Shown one piece after another: positions 18,326 through 28,043 of a DNA stretch of 59,896 nucleotides (its first letter is position 1; each line of letters opens with the position of its first letter). The notes under the pieces are model-generated. The model saw only the letters and a list, made by a program, of their open reading frames with translations. It had not been told where the DNA came from and ran no database searches. Source of the stretch: an uncultured Verrucomicrobiota bacterium (GTDB lineage Bacteria; Verrucomicrobiota; Verrucomicrobiia; Opitutales; Intestinicryptomonadaceae); the NCBI GenBank assembly GCA_949298545.1, contig CASFWX010000023.1, positions 1-59,896 of the forward strand, read 5' to 3'. Made by a program: the position numbers and the translations under genes.

Positions 18326-19933
18326 ATGTCTAAATCTGATTATGCGATAGCGGGTGTTTTACTATTTTCAGCTTTGGGATACTTTGCGGTAAACTTCGGC
18401 ATTTCAGGCAAAGATTCGCCTCGAGACCCGGAACATCAAGAAGCAGCAGCCGGAAAAGAACCGGCGCTTTCTCTCGATGCGCAGAATCCGCATGCGCCAT
18501 CAATCCCAAATCTTCAAAAAGAAAATTCCGATCCTGCGCCCCCCGGGAACGAACAATTTCAAGACCGGAATGATAATGCGGAAGACAACACTTCCCAAGA
18601 GCTCTCGCGCAAGCTAGCAGAATCCATAGCAGAAAATGTCGTAAAGAAAATTCCGTCCGCTTCAAAAGGAGAAACTAATAGCACGCAATTGCAAAATTCC
18701 GAAGCATCTTCCGGCAAACCCGAAGCTCCGGCATTGGAAAACAGCGCGGGTCTCGACCCCCAAGCGCCTAAGGACAAGAATTCTCAGATTATTCAATCCG
18801 CCGAACTAGCGGATAAAGAAAATGCGAAGTTAGCGGATAAAAGCGACTCCTTGAAAGCAGTGTCTTCTGCCAAAGCAAAAAACGCCCCAAACTCTGAAAC
18901 GAATATTTTTGATCTTTTGGGTGAACAGCCTGGAAATAAAAAAAACAAGAAAAATGCTGAGGCTAAAAAAAGCCGCCTTGCCGATTCCATATCAATGACG
19001 CTGGAAGAAAAATCCGGTTTGGTAAAAATTACAAACAACATAACAGGTGCCGCATCCGGATTTTTAACCGTGTATAACAAGGTTCCAATCGTGGTATCCA
19101 ACCTGCATGTTTTCGGAGATATTAAGGATTTTCAAATCTATACGATGACAGGCGATACTATCCCCTATGGAAAGCTTTTTGTCGCCGAAGACCATGACAT
19201 AGCCATAATACCGATAAAAGTAATCCCCGAAGGCTGCAAACCCTTTGAATTGGCGGATAAAATAAATACCTTTGTAAAAACCGGAGACGACGTCATCGTG
19301 TGCGGCAACAGCAAGGGCGGAGGCTCAATGCTAGAAACATTGGGAACAATCCTTGCTGTAGGCCCAAACGTCGTTGAAACGGATTGCCCCTTCTACCGGG
19401 GAAACAGCGGCAGCCCGATTTTCCATTTTAAAACAAAAAAAGTAGTAGGCGTAGCTTCACACATAAAATCCGAAGTTACTGCAAATATTTTCGACGAGGC
19501 TTCGCGCAAAGATTCAAAATCCGCAATAAAATCCGATTTCCGATATTTCGGATACCGTTTCGACACTATAAAGAAATGGAACCAGATAAGCGCCGAAGAA
19601 CTCATAGAACAGGTGGAACTGCTGAAAAAATCCGAAAAGAGGCTGCTGGCCGTAGTGGAAGTTGCGCGCCTTCTGAACGCCAGCAAAGCGTCTTACTCCA
19701 TTACGACATTCACGGATTTAAATGAGGCAGTCGTACGTTTCCTGAAATATAAGGGCCAAAACCCTTCAAGATCCCGCAAAGAACTTTCGGAAAAAATAAT
19801 AAATTGCTGCTCGAGCGAGATATCAAATCTCAAATACATGAAATTGCTTCCAAATTTGGACGAAACGCGCCAAAATCTGCTAGAATCGTTCAAAAACATC
19901 GAAGATATATCCCGCCAAGCCTTGAGAATATAG
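18326..19933 (+). CDS. Membrane-anchored trypsin-like serine protease
   Basis: The 535-residue protein has an N-terminal membrane segment (residues 7-24) and a long Pro/Glu/Lys/Ser-rich disordered stretch to about 215. A chymotrypsin-fold domain follows. The catalytic triad can be seen as H261 (SNLHVF), D291 (DHDIAI) and S361 (GNSGSP), so it should be active in the periplasm. A helical tail of about 130 residues follows the protease domain and no PDZ domain is visible, unlike DegP/HtrA. It follows the beta-barrel gene by 21 bases and converges on clpX eight bases later. It may process envelope proteins; the target is unknown. Confidence 0.82.
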   Translation: MSKSDYAIAGVLLFSALGYFAVNFGISGKDSPRDPEHQEAAAGKEPALSLDAQNPHAPSIPNLQKENSDPAPPGNEQFQDRNDNAEDNTSQELSRKLAESIAENVVKKIPSASKGETNSTQLQNSEASSGKPEAPALENSAGLDPQAPKDKNSQIIQSAELADKENAKLADKSDSLKAVSSAKAKNAPNSETNIFDLLGEQPGNKKNKKNAEAKKSRLADSISMTLEEKSGLVKITNNITGAASGFLTVYNKVPIVVSNLHVFGDIKDFQIYTMTGDTIPYGKLFVAEDHDIAIIPIKVIPEGCKPFELADKINTFVKTGDDVIVCGNSKGGGSMLETLGTILAVGPNVVETDCPFYRGNSGSPIFHFKTKKVVGVASHIKSEVTANIFDEASRKDSKSAIKSDFRYFGYRFDTIKKWNQISAEELIEQVELLKKSEKRLLAVVEVARLLNASKASYSITTFTDLNEAVVRFLKYKGQNPSRSRKELSEKIINCCSSEISNLKYMKLLPNLDETRQNLLESFKNIEDISRQALRI

Positions 19934-19941
19934 GATATAGA

Positions 19942-21180
19942 TTATGATGCAGTAATACTGCGGATCCCGTCCCTGTCCACTATGATTTTTTCCGGGCGTT
20001 TTCCGTCGGGCATGTTATACATGACATCGAGCATCATAGATTCCATTATGGAACGCAATGCGCGCGCGCCAGTGCCCAGTTTTATTGCCTTTTCTGCAAT
20101 AGACTCAATCGCATCGGGAGAAAATTCGAGTTTTACACCGTCGAGAGCAAAAAGTTTCTGATACTGCCTTACCAGAGAATTTTTTGTCCTGGTCAAGATG
20201 TGGACGAGATCTTCTTTGGTCAACTCGTCGAGGGAGCAAACAACCGGAAGCCTACCTATAAACTCGGGGATAAAACCGAATTGGACAAGATCTTCCGGCT
20301 GTATTTTCTTTTCCTCGCGCTCCGCTGCCCCGTCCGGCATAGGCTTTTCGAAACCGAGAACTTTTCGCCCGGAACGGCGGGATATTATTTTATCCAAGCC
20401 AACAAAAGCCCCGCCGCATATGAACAGTATATCGCGGGTGTTTACTCTTATGTACTCCTGGTCGGGATGTTTGCGCCCGCCCTTTGGAGGAATGTTGCAG
20501 GTCGTGCCTTCCAATATTTTTAAAAGAGCCTGCTGAACGCCCTCTCCGCCCACGTCTCTGGTTATAGATACATTTTCGGTCTTCCGGCAGATTTTGTCTA
20601 TTTCGTCTATGTATATTATCCCTTTTTGCGCCAATTCAACGTTGAAATCGGCGGCGCGCAAAAGGTTGAGAACGATGTTTTCAACATCTTCTCCCACATA
20701 TCCCGCCTCCGTCACTGTTGTCGCATCGGCTATCGCAAAGGGAACATTTAAAATTTTTGCGAGCATGCGCGCCATATAGGTCTTGCCGCTGCCAGTCGGC
20801 CCCACTAGCAAAACATTGCTCTTGTCAATTTCTACGTCCGAAAAGTCTTCGCCTGATGGCTTTGGCGAGGCAAAATTCTCTGCGAATATGCGCTTGTAGT
20901 GGTTGTAGACAGCTACGCTTAAAACCTTCTTCGCCTCGTCCTGGCCAACGATATACTGGTCGAGAATTTTTCGCATTTGCGAGGGCGTCTTGAGCTCCAT
21001 CTCAGGCTTGGGAGAATCAGCCTTTTCATTTTGCCTTATTCCCCGCAAAGCAAAGGCGTTGTGAAGCGTCTCGACGCAAAGATTGCAAATATTCGCCCCG
21101 TTTATCCCGCGCACAAAAGCCTCCGCGGAGCGCTCGTCGCGCCCGCAAAAGCTGCAAACCTGCCTTGTTTTTTCAGCCAT
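19942..21180 (-). CDS. clpX: ATP-dependent Clp protease ATP-binding subunit ClpX
   Basis: ClpX unfolds tagged proteins and feeds them to ClpP. The N-terminal zinc-binding domain has C9, C12, C32 and C35. The AAA+ module has Walker A GPTGSGKT (127-134), Walker B IIYIDEID (near 188-195) and an RSGRKVLGF region. The ClpP-contact loop is seen as IGF-like FGF in [10 protein letters not shown]. The length of 412 residues is normal. It lies eight bases downstream of clpP in the usual tig-clpP-clpX order. Confidence 0.98.
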   Translation of the reverse strand: MAEKTRQVCSFCGRDERSAEAFVRGINGANICNLCVETLHNAFALRGIRQNEKADSPKPEMELKTPSQMRKILDQYIVGQDEAKKVLSVAVYNHYKRIFAENFASPKPSGEDFSDVEIDKSNVLLVGPTGSGKTYMARMLAKILNVPFAIADATTVTEAGYVGEDVENIVLNLLRAADFNVELAQKGIIYIDEIDKICRKTENVSITRDVGGEGVQQALLKILEGTTCNIPPKGGRKHPDQEYIRVNTRDILFICGGAFVGLDKIISRRSGRKVLGFEKPMPDGAAEREEKKIQPEDLVQFGFIPEFIGRLPVVCSLDELTKEDLVHILTRTKNSLVRQYQKLFALDGVKLEFSPDAIESIAEKAIKLGTGARALRSIMESMMLDVMYNMPDGKRPEKIIVDRDGIRSITAS

Positions 21181-21188
21181 TTCGACAG

Positions 21189-21797
21189 CTATTGATTGTC
21201 AAGCGCTTCGCGCTTGCTCTCGATGACTTTGTCGACAATGCCATATTTCAAGGCCTCGTCGGCTGTCATAAAGAAATCCCTGTCTGAATCCTTTTCAATC
21301 TGGGATATGTCTTTTCCCGTGCACTTCGACAGTATCTCGTTTATCTTGCTGCGCCAGCGGAGAATTTCGTTGGCGGCAATCGTTATGTCTCTGGCCTGTC
21401 CGCTTGCGCCGCCGTAGGGCTGATGTATCATGACTCTCGAATTCGGCAAGGAATAGCGCTTGCCTTTAGTGCCGGCGGCAAGCAAGACCGTCGCCATGCT
21501 GGCAGCCTGGCCGACGCAATAGGTCACTACGTCGCAATGCAAGAAATTCATAGTGTCATATATTGCCATGCCGGCGGTGAGCAAACCTCCGGGGCTGTTG
21601 ATATATATATGAACGTCTTTTTTTGAATCCTCCATTTGAAGAAACAACAACTGCGCGATAACGGCATTTGCGACGCCGTCGTCGATAGGGGTTCCTATAA
21701 AGACTATCCTATCGCGCAAAAGTCGCGAATAGACGTCCCACGAGCGCTCTGTCCTGCCGTCGCGCTCCAGAATGGTCGGTATGTAATATTCTCCCAT
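21189..21797 (-). CDS. clpP: ATP-dependent Clp protease proteolytic subunit
   Basis: This is a serine peptidase forming the tetradecameric Clp chamber. The triad is S100 (GQAASMA), H125 (MIHQPYGG) and D174 (SDRDFF), with the same spacing as in the E. coli enzyme. There is the usual short N-terminal segment before the mature fold ([11 protein letters not shown]). The length of 202 residues is standard. It is followed by clpX and preceded by tig after 66 bases. Confidence 0.98.
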   Translation of the reverse strand: MGEYYIPTILERDGRTERSWDVYSRLLRDRIVFIGTPIDDGVANAVIAQLLFLQMEDSKKDVHIYINSPGGLLTAGMAIYDTMNFLHCDVVTYCVGQAASMATVLLAAGTKGKRYSLPNSRVMIHQPYGGASGQARDITIAANEILRWRSKINEILSKCTGKDISQIEKDSDRDFFMTADEALKYGIVDKVIESKREALDNQ

Positions 21798-21863
21798 AAT
21801 GTATTAATATAGCCATCGCGCGCGCATAACAAACATTAGTGCCCGCGCCATTATCTGAATATG

Positions 21864-23174
21864 TTAAGCTTTTTTGTATGATACTTCGGCTTTTTCCGCC
21901 AAAAAATTAATAGCTTTTTGGAAGAGCGCGTTTGAACGAAGCTTGTTTCGAAGCGAAGTATCCTTCTTTAGGCGCTTGACCAATTCGTCGGGCTTTGTCC
22001 TAGTCCGCATGGCTTCCTGCCACAAAACCCGGCTCATATCTTCATTGTCGACTTTTAGCGAGTTGGCCTTTGCCACGCCGTTGAGAAATACGCGCATCTT
22101 CGCGCGGGAAAGCGCCTCTTTGCCGGCGTCTTCATACAGCTGGTCTTTATGCTTCTCGATATCTTCGCGCGAAGCCCCTGAGGACATTAAGCGCAGCATT
22201 GTTTCCTCGAGAACCGCGTTGCGCTCGTCCTCTACCGCGCTTTCCGGAACGGGAAAATCAACTTTTTTCATCAATTGGTCGACCGCAAACTGGCGCTTCA
22301 ATATCTCGTTGTTCGATTTCTTTTCTTCTTCTATGGCCTTTTTTACCTTTGAGCGAAGCGCATCGAGGGAGTCGACTTCCAAAGCCTTGAAGAAGTCCGC
22401 ATCAAGTTCAGGGAGCTTTTTTTCGCGCACTTCGAAAACCTCGACATCGTAATCTGCCTTCTTTCCAGCCAACTCTTTGACTGGAAATTCTTTGGGGAAC
22501 TCGTGCGTCAGCGCCTTTTTATCGCCCTTTTTCATGCCTAACAGCCCCTGCACTATTCCTTGAACCCCCGGGGTGTCCGGATTTCCTGCTTCTTCCCACG
22601 TGGACTTTTGTTCGCCAAAAATCGCCATGTCTGGAGCCAATTCGGAAACTGGTTTGCCGTCGACTTTGCCGGAGTAGGAAAGCCTCACGAAATCGCCCTT
22701 TTTAATCTCTCTGTCCACGGGCTCGTACTTCGCGCGCTGGTTCCTGTGAAATTCCACACCGTTTGATATTTCCTCTTCACTTGCATCAGCAGGATCAAGC
22801 TCAACCTGCGTGGCAAGGCTGTCCGGAAATTTTATTTCCGGATATATATCGGCTGTGAAACTGAGAGTTTCGCCGCCGCCTGCGCCGCCCTCTTTCTTTA
22901 TATCCACCACAGCATAAATATCGCAGCCTTTAAGCCCGTTTATTTGTTCTACAGCCTTGCCGGCGAGCGAACGCTCGAGCTGCTCAGCAATGGCGTCGGA
23001 ATACAGTTTTTCCACCATGTTTTTAGGCGCTTTTCCGGGCCTAAATCCGGGAATTTTCGCATTTCGCACGAAATCCCCGAGAATTTTCTCCCTCTCCTGG
23101 GCAATTTCCGAAGCATCGAATGAAACGTCTATTCTTTTGCGAGTGTCGCTTATATTTTCAGTTTTTGTGTTCAT
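21864..23174 (-). CDS. tig: Trigger factor
   Basis: This ribosome-bound chaperone and prolyl isomerase receives nascent chains. The N-terminal ribosome-docking signature GFRPGK is at residues 43-48. A FKBP-type PPIase domain begins at GDFVRLSYSGKVDGKPV, and the C-terminal half is helical and charged. The length of 436 residues is normal. It heads the tig-clpP-clpX set. The upstream region holds a hairpin and a TTGACG-type promoter candidate. Confidence 0.97.
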   Translation of the reverse strand: MNTKTENISDTRKRIDVSFDASEIAQEREKILGDFVRNAKIPGFRPGKAPKNMVEKLYSDAIAEQLERSLAGKAVEQINGLKGCDIYAVVDIKKEGGAGGGETLSFTADIYPEIKFPDSLATQVELDPADASEEEISNGVEFHRNQRAKYEPVDREIKKGDFVRLSYSGKVDGKPVSELAPDMAIFGEQKSTWEEAGNPDTPGVQGIVQGLLGMKKGDKKALTHEFPKEFPVKELAGKKADYDVEVFEVREKKLPELDADFFKALEVDSLDALRSKVKKAIEEEKKSNNEILKRQFAVDQLMKKVDFPVPESAVEDERNAVLEETMLRLMSSGASREDIEKHKDQLYEDAGKEALSRAKMRVFLNGVAKANSLKVDNEDMSRVLWQEAMRTRTKPDELVKRLKKDTSLRNKLRSNALFQKAINFLAEKAEVSYKKA

Positions 23175-23191
23175 AATAAAATGATGGCAGC

Positions 23192-23214
23192 CGCTTCGCT
23201 AAAAAACCGAAGCG
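23192..23214 (-). promoter_or_regulatory. Hairpin in the tig leader
   Basis: CGCTTCG (23192-23198) and CGAAGCG (23208-23214) form a perfect seven-base stem with a nine-base A-rich loop, about 18-40 bases upstream of the tig ATG. On the minus strand the loop is T-rich. It could stabilise the mRNA or modulate initiation; it is not a terminator because no T-run follows. Confidence 0.4.
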
Positions 23215-23236
23215 ATAAAATTAAATTAAGGTGCCC

Positions 23237-23265
23237 AATTTTGTCGCGCGCTTTAATTGCGTCAA
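23237..23265 (-). promoter_or_regulatory. Candidate sigma-70 promoter of tig
   Basis: On the minus strand TTGACG (23265-23260) and AAAATT (23242-23237) are spaced by 17 bases, ahead of the leader hairpin and the tig ATG. The -35 is five of six and the -10 is weak, three of six. Confidence 0.4.
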
Positions 23266-23373
23266 GCAACAAATGAAAAAGCGCCAAACCGCTTTTCAAG
23301 CCTCTCATGGCGAAAACGCCGCCGCCCATATAAAAAGCTGGTATTTTTTTATTCCGCGAAATAATAAAAATTT

Positions 23374-23874
23374 ATGATAAGAATAAAGACAGCATCAAAG
23401 CCGGATATACCATTGATACATTCGCTCGCCCAAACCGCTTTTCCCGCAACCTATCGCGAAATCCTCTCGCGGGAGCAAATAGAATACATGATGGAATGGA
23501 TGTATTCTCTCCAAAGCATAGAACGCGAAATATCCTCCGGACAAGTTTACAGAATAGGATACGAGCATGACAACCCTTGCGCTTATACCGAAATAGAAAA
23601 GCAATCCGACAATCTTTTCCACTTGCAGAAAATCTATGTGCTTCCGAATTTCCAAGGCAAGGGAATCGGGAAAGCCATGTTTGAAGACGCCGTTCAATAC
23701 ATAAGGGGGAACGCCCAATCGTTCCCATGCTCTATGGAGCTGAATGTCAACCGAAACAACAAAGCTCTCAATTTCTACCGCAAAATGGGCATGAAGAAGC
23801 TTCGCTCTGGCGATTTTGAAATAGGCGGGGGCTTCTTTATGAACGACTTTATCATGGGATTGGAAATATCCTAA
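23374..23874 (+). CDS. GNAT family N-acetyltransferase
   Basis: This is a 166-residue acetyltransferase that moves an acetyl group from acetyl-CoA to an unknown amine. The central acetyl-CoA-binding segment VLPNFQGKGIGKAMFEDA shows the Q/RxxGxG/A motif. It is followed by the usual LNVNRNNKALNFYRKMGM strand-helix, a pattern close to RimI/SpeG-like enzymes. The ATG start has no clear Shine-Dalgarno. It stands alone between tig (divergent) and an unknown gene. Confidence 0.9.
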   Translation: MIRIKTASKPDIPLIHSLAQTAFPATYREILSREQIEYMMEWMYSLQSIEREISSGQVYRIGYEHDNPCAYTEIEKQSDNLFHLQKIYVLPNFQGKGIGKAMFEDAVQYIRGNAQSFPCSMELNVNRNNKALNFYRKMGMKKLRSGDFEIGGGFFMNDFIMGLEIS

Positions 23875-24003
23875 AATACCATCAAACATAGCTCGCTCGC
23901 CCAATTCTCCATGTAAATGCAATCTTGCGTTCCGCCGAATCCCGCCAAAAGCGAAAATACCGCCGTTGACGCGGATTTCTAAACTTTCGCCCAGTGAAAA
24001 AAC

Positions 24004-24669
24004 TTGAAATCCGCCGCGTCTTTTAAATTATATCAGCGTTTTATGGACGACTTCTTTTCGGAAAATCCGTTCGACTCTTCCGAACTCCCACAGGGGTGGT
24101 CGGAACGCGATTGGTACGGCTACTTAAAAAAATCGGAAACCGAGATAGCGCGTTTTGCATCAATATATTCCGTAAATCGCCTGAGGGGAAAAAGTCTCGA
24201 AGAAATAGCGAAAATCGCCGGTTGGACCATGCCGACCAAGGAAGGGGGCGAATACTATGACGAAAGCGAAGCCGAATACGCGGACGAGCCATGGACTTTG
24301 TTAAACCACCCAATATATATAATATCCAAAGGCCTTTTAAAATGCCTCCAGGAACATTTCGGGAGGGTCGTCAGTGAAACGCAAATGCCGCCAGATCTCG
24401 TTTGGGACATATCAAAATCCTTGATAGAAACATCGAGTTTTATGGCGCTTGCGGCAAATTCCACTGACTTGAGCGAAGATATACTGGCACGATGCAACTA
24501 CAAGATGGCGGCGACTAAACTCAACGAGATAATAGCCAAAACATCTAAAATCCCAGAACCAAAATCCGAACAAGGGCGCGAAAGGATAAGGCGCATCAAC
24601 AGCATAATTTTCGACATGCGCCAGTTGTGCTTGAATATGGCTGAAGGCCTAAGCGTGGGAAAATTTTAA
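24004..24669 (+). CDS. Hypothetical helical protein, coupled to the PhoD-like gene
   Basis: I do not recognise this protein of 208-221 residues. It is mostly helical and charged, without signal peptide or membrane segment. Notable stretches are an aromatic N-terminus (FKLYQRFMDDFF), WSERDWYGYLKK near 38-49 and a basic helix near the C-terminus (GRERIRRINSIIFDMRQL). The frame opens with a TTG at 24004, and an ATG at 24043 (MDDFFSENPF) is an equally good start. It ends three bases before the PhoD-like gene and so is probably co-transcribed with it. Confidence 0.6.
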   Translation: MKSAASFKLYQRFMDDFFSENPFDSSELPQGWSERDWYGYLKKSETEIARFASIYSVNRLRGKSLEEIAKIAGWTMPTKEGGEYYDESEAEYADEPWTLLNHPIYIISKGLLKCLQEHFGRVVSETQMPPDLVWDISKSLIETSSFMALAANSTDLSEDILARCNYKMAATKLNEIIAKTSKIPEPKSEQGRERIRRINSIIFDMRQLCLNMAEGLSVGKF

Positions 24670-24672
24670 ATT

Positions 24673-25983
24673 ATGAAAATCCAAGCAATACTTATTCCTA
24701 TAATTTTATCGGCAGGCACACAAATTCTACCGGCGATGCCGAACATGGTGGGAGACGTCGCAAAGCGTTCGGCAAAAATATGGTTTGCCTCGGACGACGC
24801 TTCCGAAATAACCGCCGTATGTTCACCAAAGAACTCCCCTGAAACAAAAATAGTCGGCCATTGCGAGAGCATTTGCCAAAACTCGGCTGGGAATATAGGA
24901 ATCTTATCATTTGAGAACCTCGACGCGGGCACGGAATATTCGTACGTCATAACGGAAAAAGACTCCACTGAAGTTAGCGGAGGCTCGTTTAAGACCCAGG
25001 CAGATTTTGAAGACAGAACTCCCCCTCCTGATTTTACATTCGCCGTTCTCGGCGCAAACCATATCAACGATGCAAAATACGATCCTCCATTCCGCACTCC
25101 CGGAGGCGAGTATGAAATTTTTGAGGCGGTCAGAAAATCCAACCCTGACTTCGTCATATGGACCGGCGGGGCGAATAACCTGCGCAAAGCCGACATCGGG
25201 GCGCGAGGAGCCATAATATCGCGAACATTGGATTTGCGCAAGTTGCCCGAAGCCGAAAAGCTGCTCAACACGCGCGCCAACTACGGAGTCGCTTCGCTTT
25301 CAAGCATGGCTGGAACAAACGACGATTCCTTTTCTTCCTCAACAGCAAATTCTCGCGAGATCTTTAATTCTCTATGGGCAAATCCCCGGGGGAAAGACAA
25401 AACATCCGCCTCGTATGCCATAAGATATTCCGATGCGGAAATCTTTGTGCTGGACGATGTTTCCAATCGCTCCAACCTGGATTACGGAAATGCCAAACCG
25501 AAGTTTTTGGGAGAGAGCCAGCTCAATTGGCTGATTGGAGCGTTGTCCTCGTCGCGGGCGAAATTCAAGATTATAGTCATGAACACCCCGATTGCGAATC
25601 CCGTCAAATCTTCGGAAAACTTCACCAATGCTGTCGAGGAAAGAAAAGCCCTCATGGATTTTCTCGTCGCAAAAAAGATAACCGGCGTGCTCTTAATTGC
25701 CGGAAACAAGCCCTATGGCGAATATACGCGCATGGTGAGAGCCGGAGCATATCCGCTGTTTGAAGCTTCGCCCGCACCCCTGACAGCGCGCCCGTCGGAA
25801 GAGATAAAAGAAATGAATTACTTTAGAGTTCCTAGCAGCTCCATAACAAAGCGGGCATTCTTACAGGTAAAAGTTGACGGTGCCGAAAATGCGCGCGCAG
25901 TCACTTTCACATATTTCGACTCGAAAGGCGAACCGATCTTCACTTCCACCGTAAAAGAAAACGAACTGCAAGTTTTCGATTAG
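24673..25983 (+). CDS. PhoD-like (alkaline phosphatase D family) protein lacking metal ligands
   Basis: The 436-residue product aligns by eye along its length with the alkaline phosphatase D/metallophosphatase family. It has a signal peptide, a fibronectin-like N-terminal domain (NLDAGTEYSYVI), then the phosphatase fold with LGESQLNWLIGAL and PLFEASPAPLTA. The catalytic motifs are replaced: GDN(VY) reads GGANN (165-169), WDDHDFG reads MAGTNDDS (212-219), and GDRH reads GNKPY (344-348). The first motif GSC reads GANH (127-130). It should therefore be catalytically dead, at least in the canonical way, although the reading frame is intact. It may be a binding protein. It overlaps the end of xseA by four bases. 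Confidence 0.78.
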   Translation: MKIQAILIPIILSAGTQILPAMPNMVGDVAKRSAKIWFASDDASEITAVCSPKNSPETKIVGHCESICQNSAGNIGILSFENLDAGTEYSYVITEKDSTEVSGGSFKTQADFEDRTPPPDFTFAVLGANHINDAKYDPPFRTPGGEYEIFEAVRKSNPDFVIWTGGANNLRKADIGARGAIISRTLDLRKLPEAEKLLNTRANYGVASLSSMAGTNDDSFSSSTANSREIFNSLWANPRGKDKTSASYAIRYSDAEIFVLDDVSNRSNLDYGNAKPKFLGESQLNWLIGALSSSRAKFKIIVMNTPIANPVKSSENFTNAVEERKALMDFLVAKKITGVLLIAGNKPYGEYTRMVRAGAYPLFEASPAPLTARPSEEIKEMNYFRVPSSSITKRAFLQVKVDGAENARAVTFTYFDSKGEPIFTSTVKENELQVFD

Positions 25984-27308
25984 GGTTGAGAGCTGCCCGA
26001 ATTCTTTTCCGAATCCGCCGCTTTTATGCGCTCGGCGCGGGCTAAGATTTCGCCGTCCAAGAGGCGGGCGAAAAATTTTTCACCCGGATTTATTTTGGAT
26101 GTGGAGGAGAGCATGTTTCCCCGCGAATCAGATAGCAAGGCGTACCCCCTGCGCAATGCGCTTTCCGCCCCTAGGAGCCACAGCTGTTTAGAGAGCCATT
26201 CTGTCCGGCGCGCAAACAACTCTATTTTTGCGCCCGGATTGATTCGCGAAACACCTGACTGCGCCGCGTAAACCTTCTCTTTGAAAGAATTTATTCGGCG
26301 GGCAAAAAGCGTCCCCAAACGCGACTCCGCCTCATCCAAAGCCATGTTTAAATTCAAAATCTTGGAAACGGCGGAGCTGGTCCGCAATATGCCGGAGAGC
26401 GAATTTAATTTCTCGAATAAAAAATTCAATCTGTGCCCAAATTCTCTCGTCAGGGACGATGAAAGCTCCCCCAGCTTGGATTCAGCCTCTATGCGCGAGC
26501 TCGATATGTACTCGGCGGCGGCGCTTGGGGTTTCAGCCCTGAGATCGGCGGCAAAATCGGAGAGAGTAAAATCTATTTCGTGGCCGACAGCCGAAATAGT
26601 CGGTATTGGAGAGCCCGCCACCGCACGCGCCACCAATTCCTCGTTAAATGGCCACAAATCTTCAAGGCTTCCGCCTCCGCGCATTAGAATTAGGAGCTCC
26701 AAACTTTCCCCGCCCGCTTTGAATTCCCGCGCAAAATTTATCTGCGACACTATTTCTCCCGCCGCCTCCGCCCCTTGAACGCGAGCTGGAAATATCCAAA
26801 CATTTCCGCACCAACCGCGCCGGCGGAGTATTCTGCAAAAATCCGCAATCGCCGCTCCGGAAGGCGAGGTTATCACTCCGATATTTCTCGGCAGCGGCGG
26901 TATCGGACGCTTGCGGGATTTGTCGAATAGCCCTTCGTCTGACAGTTTTTTCTTCAGCTGCTCAAATTTTTTGCCAAGTTCTCCCACTCCGTCTCTCAAG
27001 GCTGCTTTGATAGTCAGCTGATAGGAACCGCGAGCTTCGTACACGCCGATTTCACCGTAAGCGAGTATGCCCATGCCCTCCTCAAGGCGGAATGGCACCG
27101 CCCTTGAATATCCCTTGAATAGAACTGCCGACAGGGAAGCTTCGCCGTCTTTTAATGTAAAATAAGTATGCCCGCTCGAATAGGTTTTCAGATTTGATAT
27201 CTCTCCGCGAATCCACAACTCTGGAATTCCCGACTTCACGAGATTTTTAAATCTTCTTGAAAACTCCCCTACGGAAAGAATCTCATCACTCTCCTTCAGA
27301 AATCCCAT
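25980..27308 (-). CDS. xseA: Exodeoxyribonuclease VII large subunit
   Basis: XseA forms with XseB the single-strand-specific exonuclease VII. The N-terminal OB-fold (ELWIRGEISNLKTYSSGHTYFTLKD) and the catalytic core (IGVITSPSGAAIADF, LMRGGGSLEDLWPFNEE, VGHEIDFTLSDF) are clear, followed by a long coiled-coil region. The length of 442 residues is normal. The start overlaps the VTT gene by 23 bases. No xseB is present in the window, so the partner must be elsewhere. Confidence 0.96.
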   Translation of the reverse strand: MGFLKESDEILSVGEFSRRFKNLVKSGIPELWIRGEISNLKTYSSGHTYFTLKDGEASLSAVLFKGYSRAVPFRLEEGMGILAYGEIGVYEARGSYQLTIKAALRDGVGELGKKFEQLKKKLSDEGLFDKSRKRPIPPLPRNIGVITSPSGAAIADFCRILRRRGWCGNVWIFPARVQGAEAAGEIVSQINFAREFKAGGESLELLILMRGGGSLEDLWPFNEELVARAVAGSPIPTISAVGHEIDFTLSDFAADLRAETPSAAAEYISSSRIEAESKLGELSSSLTREFGHRLNFLFEKLNSLSGILRTSSAVSKILNLNMALDEAESRLGTLFARRINSFKEKVYAAQSGVSRINPGAKIELFARRTEWLSKQLWLLGAESALRRGYALLSDSRGNMLSSTSKINPGEKFFARLLDGEILARAERIKAADSEKNSGSSQP

Positions 27309-27993
27309 CGCGTTTTCTCCTAAGTTTATATCCGTAGCGCTTGTCGAGCATGCGCGCTACGATGGCTATTACGGCAAGAACCCCGCCGCCCAACATTAAT
27401 TTTGAAAGCCCTCCCTCAAATATGCCCTCCCCGAAATAAACATAAGCCGAAATTTGAATGTATTGTATGGGAAGCGAAACTACGACATATTTCATAAATG
27501 GCACTTCAGCCATTCCCAAAACATAGTTTTGAACCGATAAGGGATTGCCCGGAATCATGCGCATGAGAAAGGTTAGCTCGTAATGCTCATACTCCGGAAT
27601 TTCGGGAATTTTTATTCCGCGCTTCGCAAAAACTCCGCGCAAAAACCTTCCAAATCGCCTGGAAATGAAGTATGAGGCGACAATGTTCAAGGTCACACCC
27701 AGCCAGCATGCCAATAGTATCAGTATGAACGGAGTGCTCTCCGCGCGCGACGCCGCTATGATAAAAACCGGCGTGACCGGCAAGAAAAAGATCGGGAGTA
27801 TAAAAATAATCAGCGTATACGCGATTAGAGGGACCCCGTCCAAAAGATGTACGGTGTCGCGGAAATAGGCGCTCGCCTCGGTCAATATTCCTATTATCTC
27901 TCTCCTCCAAAGAAAAAAGCTCCACGCGCAAAGCGCCAAGACAACCGACGCTCCGAAAATTATGAATTTCGATTTTCGAGATTTAAATTTCAT
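27286..27993 (-). CDS. VTT-domain (TVP38/TMEM64 family) membrane protein
   Basis: This is a 235-residue inner-membrane protein with several hydrophobic segments, near residues 12-30, 58-80, 89-107 and 168-220. Its VTT (SNARE-associated) signature includes NIVASYFISRRFGRFLRG and RMIPGNPLSVQNYVLGMAEVPF. Relatives in the DedA/TVP38 superfamily are implicated in lipid flipping and membrane homeostasis. It lies 51 bases after mqnB on the same strand and overlaps xseA. The link to menaquinone is only positional. Confidence 0.88.
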   Translation of the reverse strand: MKFKSRKSKFIIFGASVVLALCAWSFFLWRREIIGILTEASAYFRDTVHLLDGVPLIAYTLIIFILPIFFLPVTPVFIIAASRAESTPFILILLACWLGVTLNIVASYFISRRFGRFLRGVFAKRGIKIPEIPEYEHYELTFLMRMIPGNPLSVQNYVLGMAEVPFMKYVVVSLPIQYIQISAYVYFGEGIFEGGLSKLMLGGGVLAVIAIVARMLDKRYGYKLRRKRDGISEGE

Positions 27994-28043
27994 CTATCTT
28001 GCCAGTCGAAGATTTTCAAACTGCCTTTGCAAGTTTATATTTA

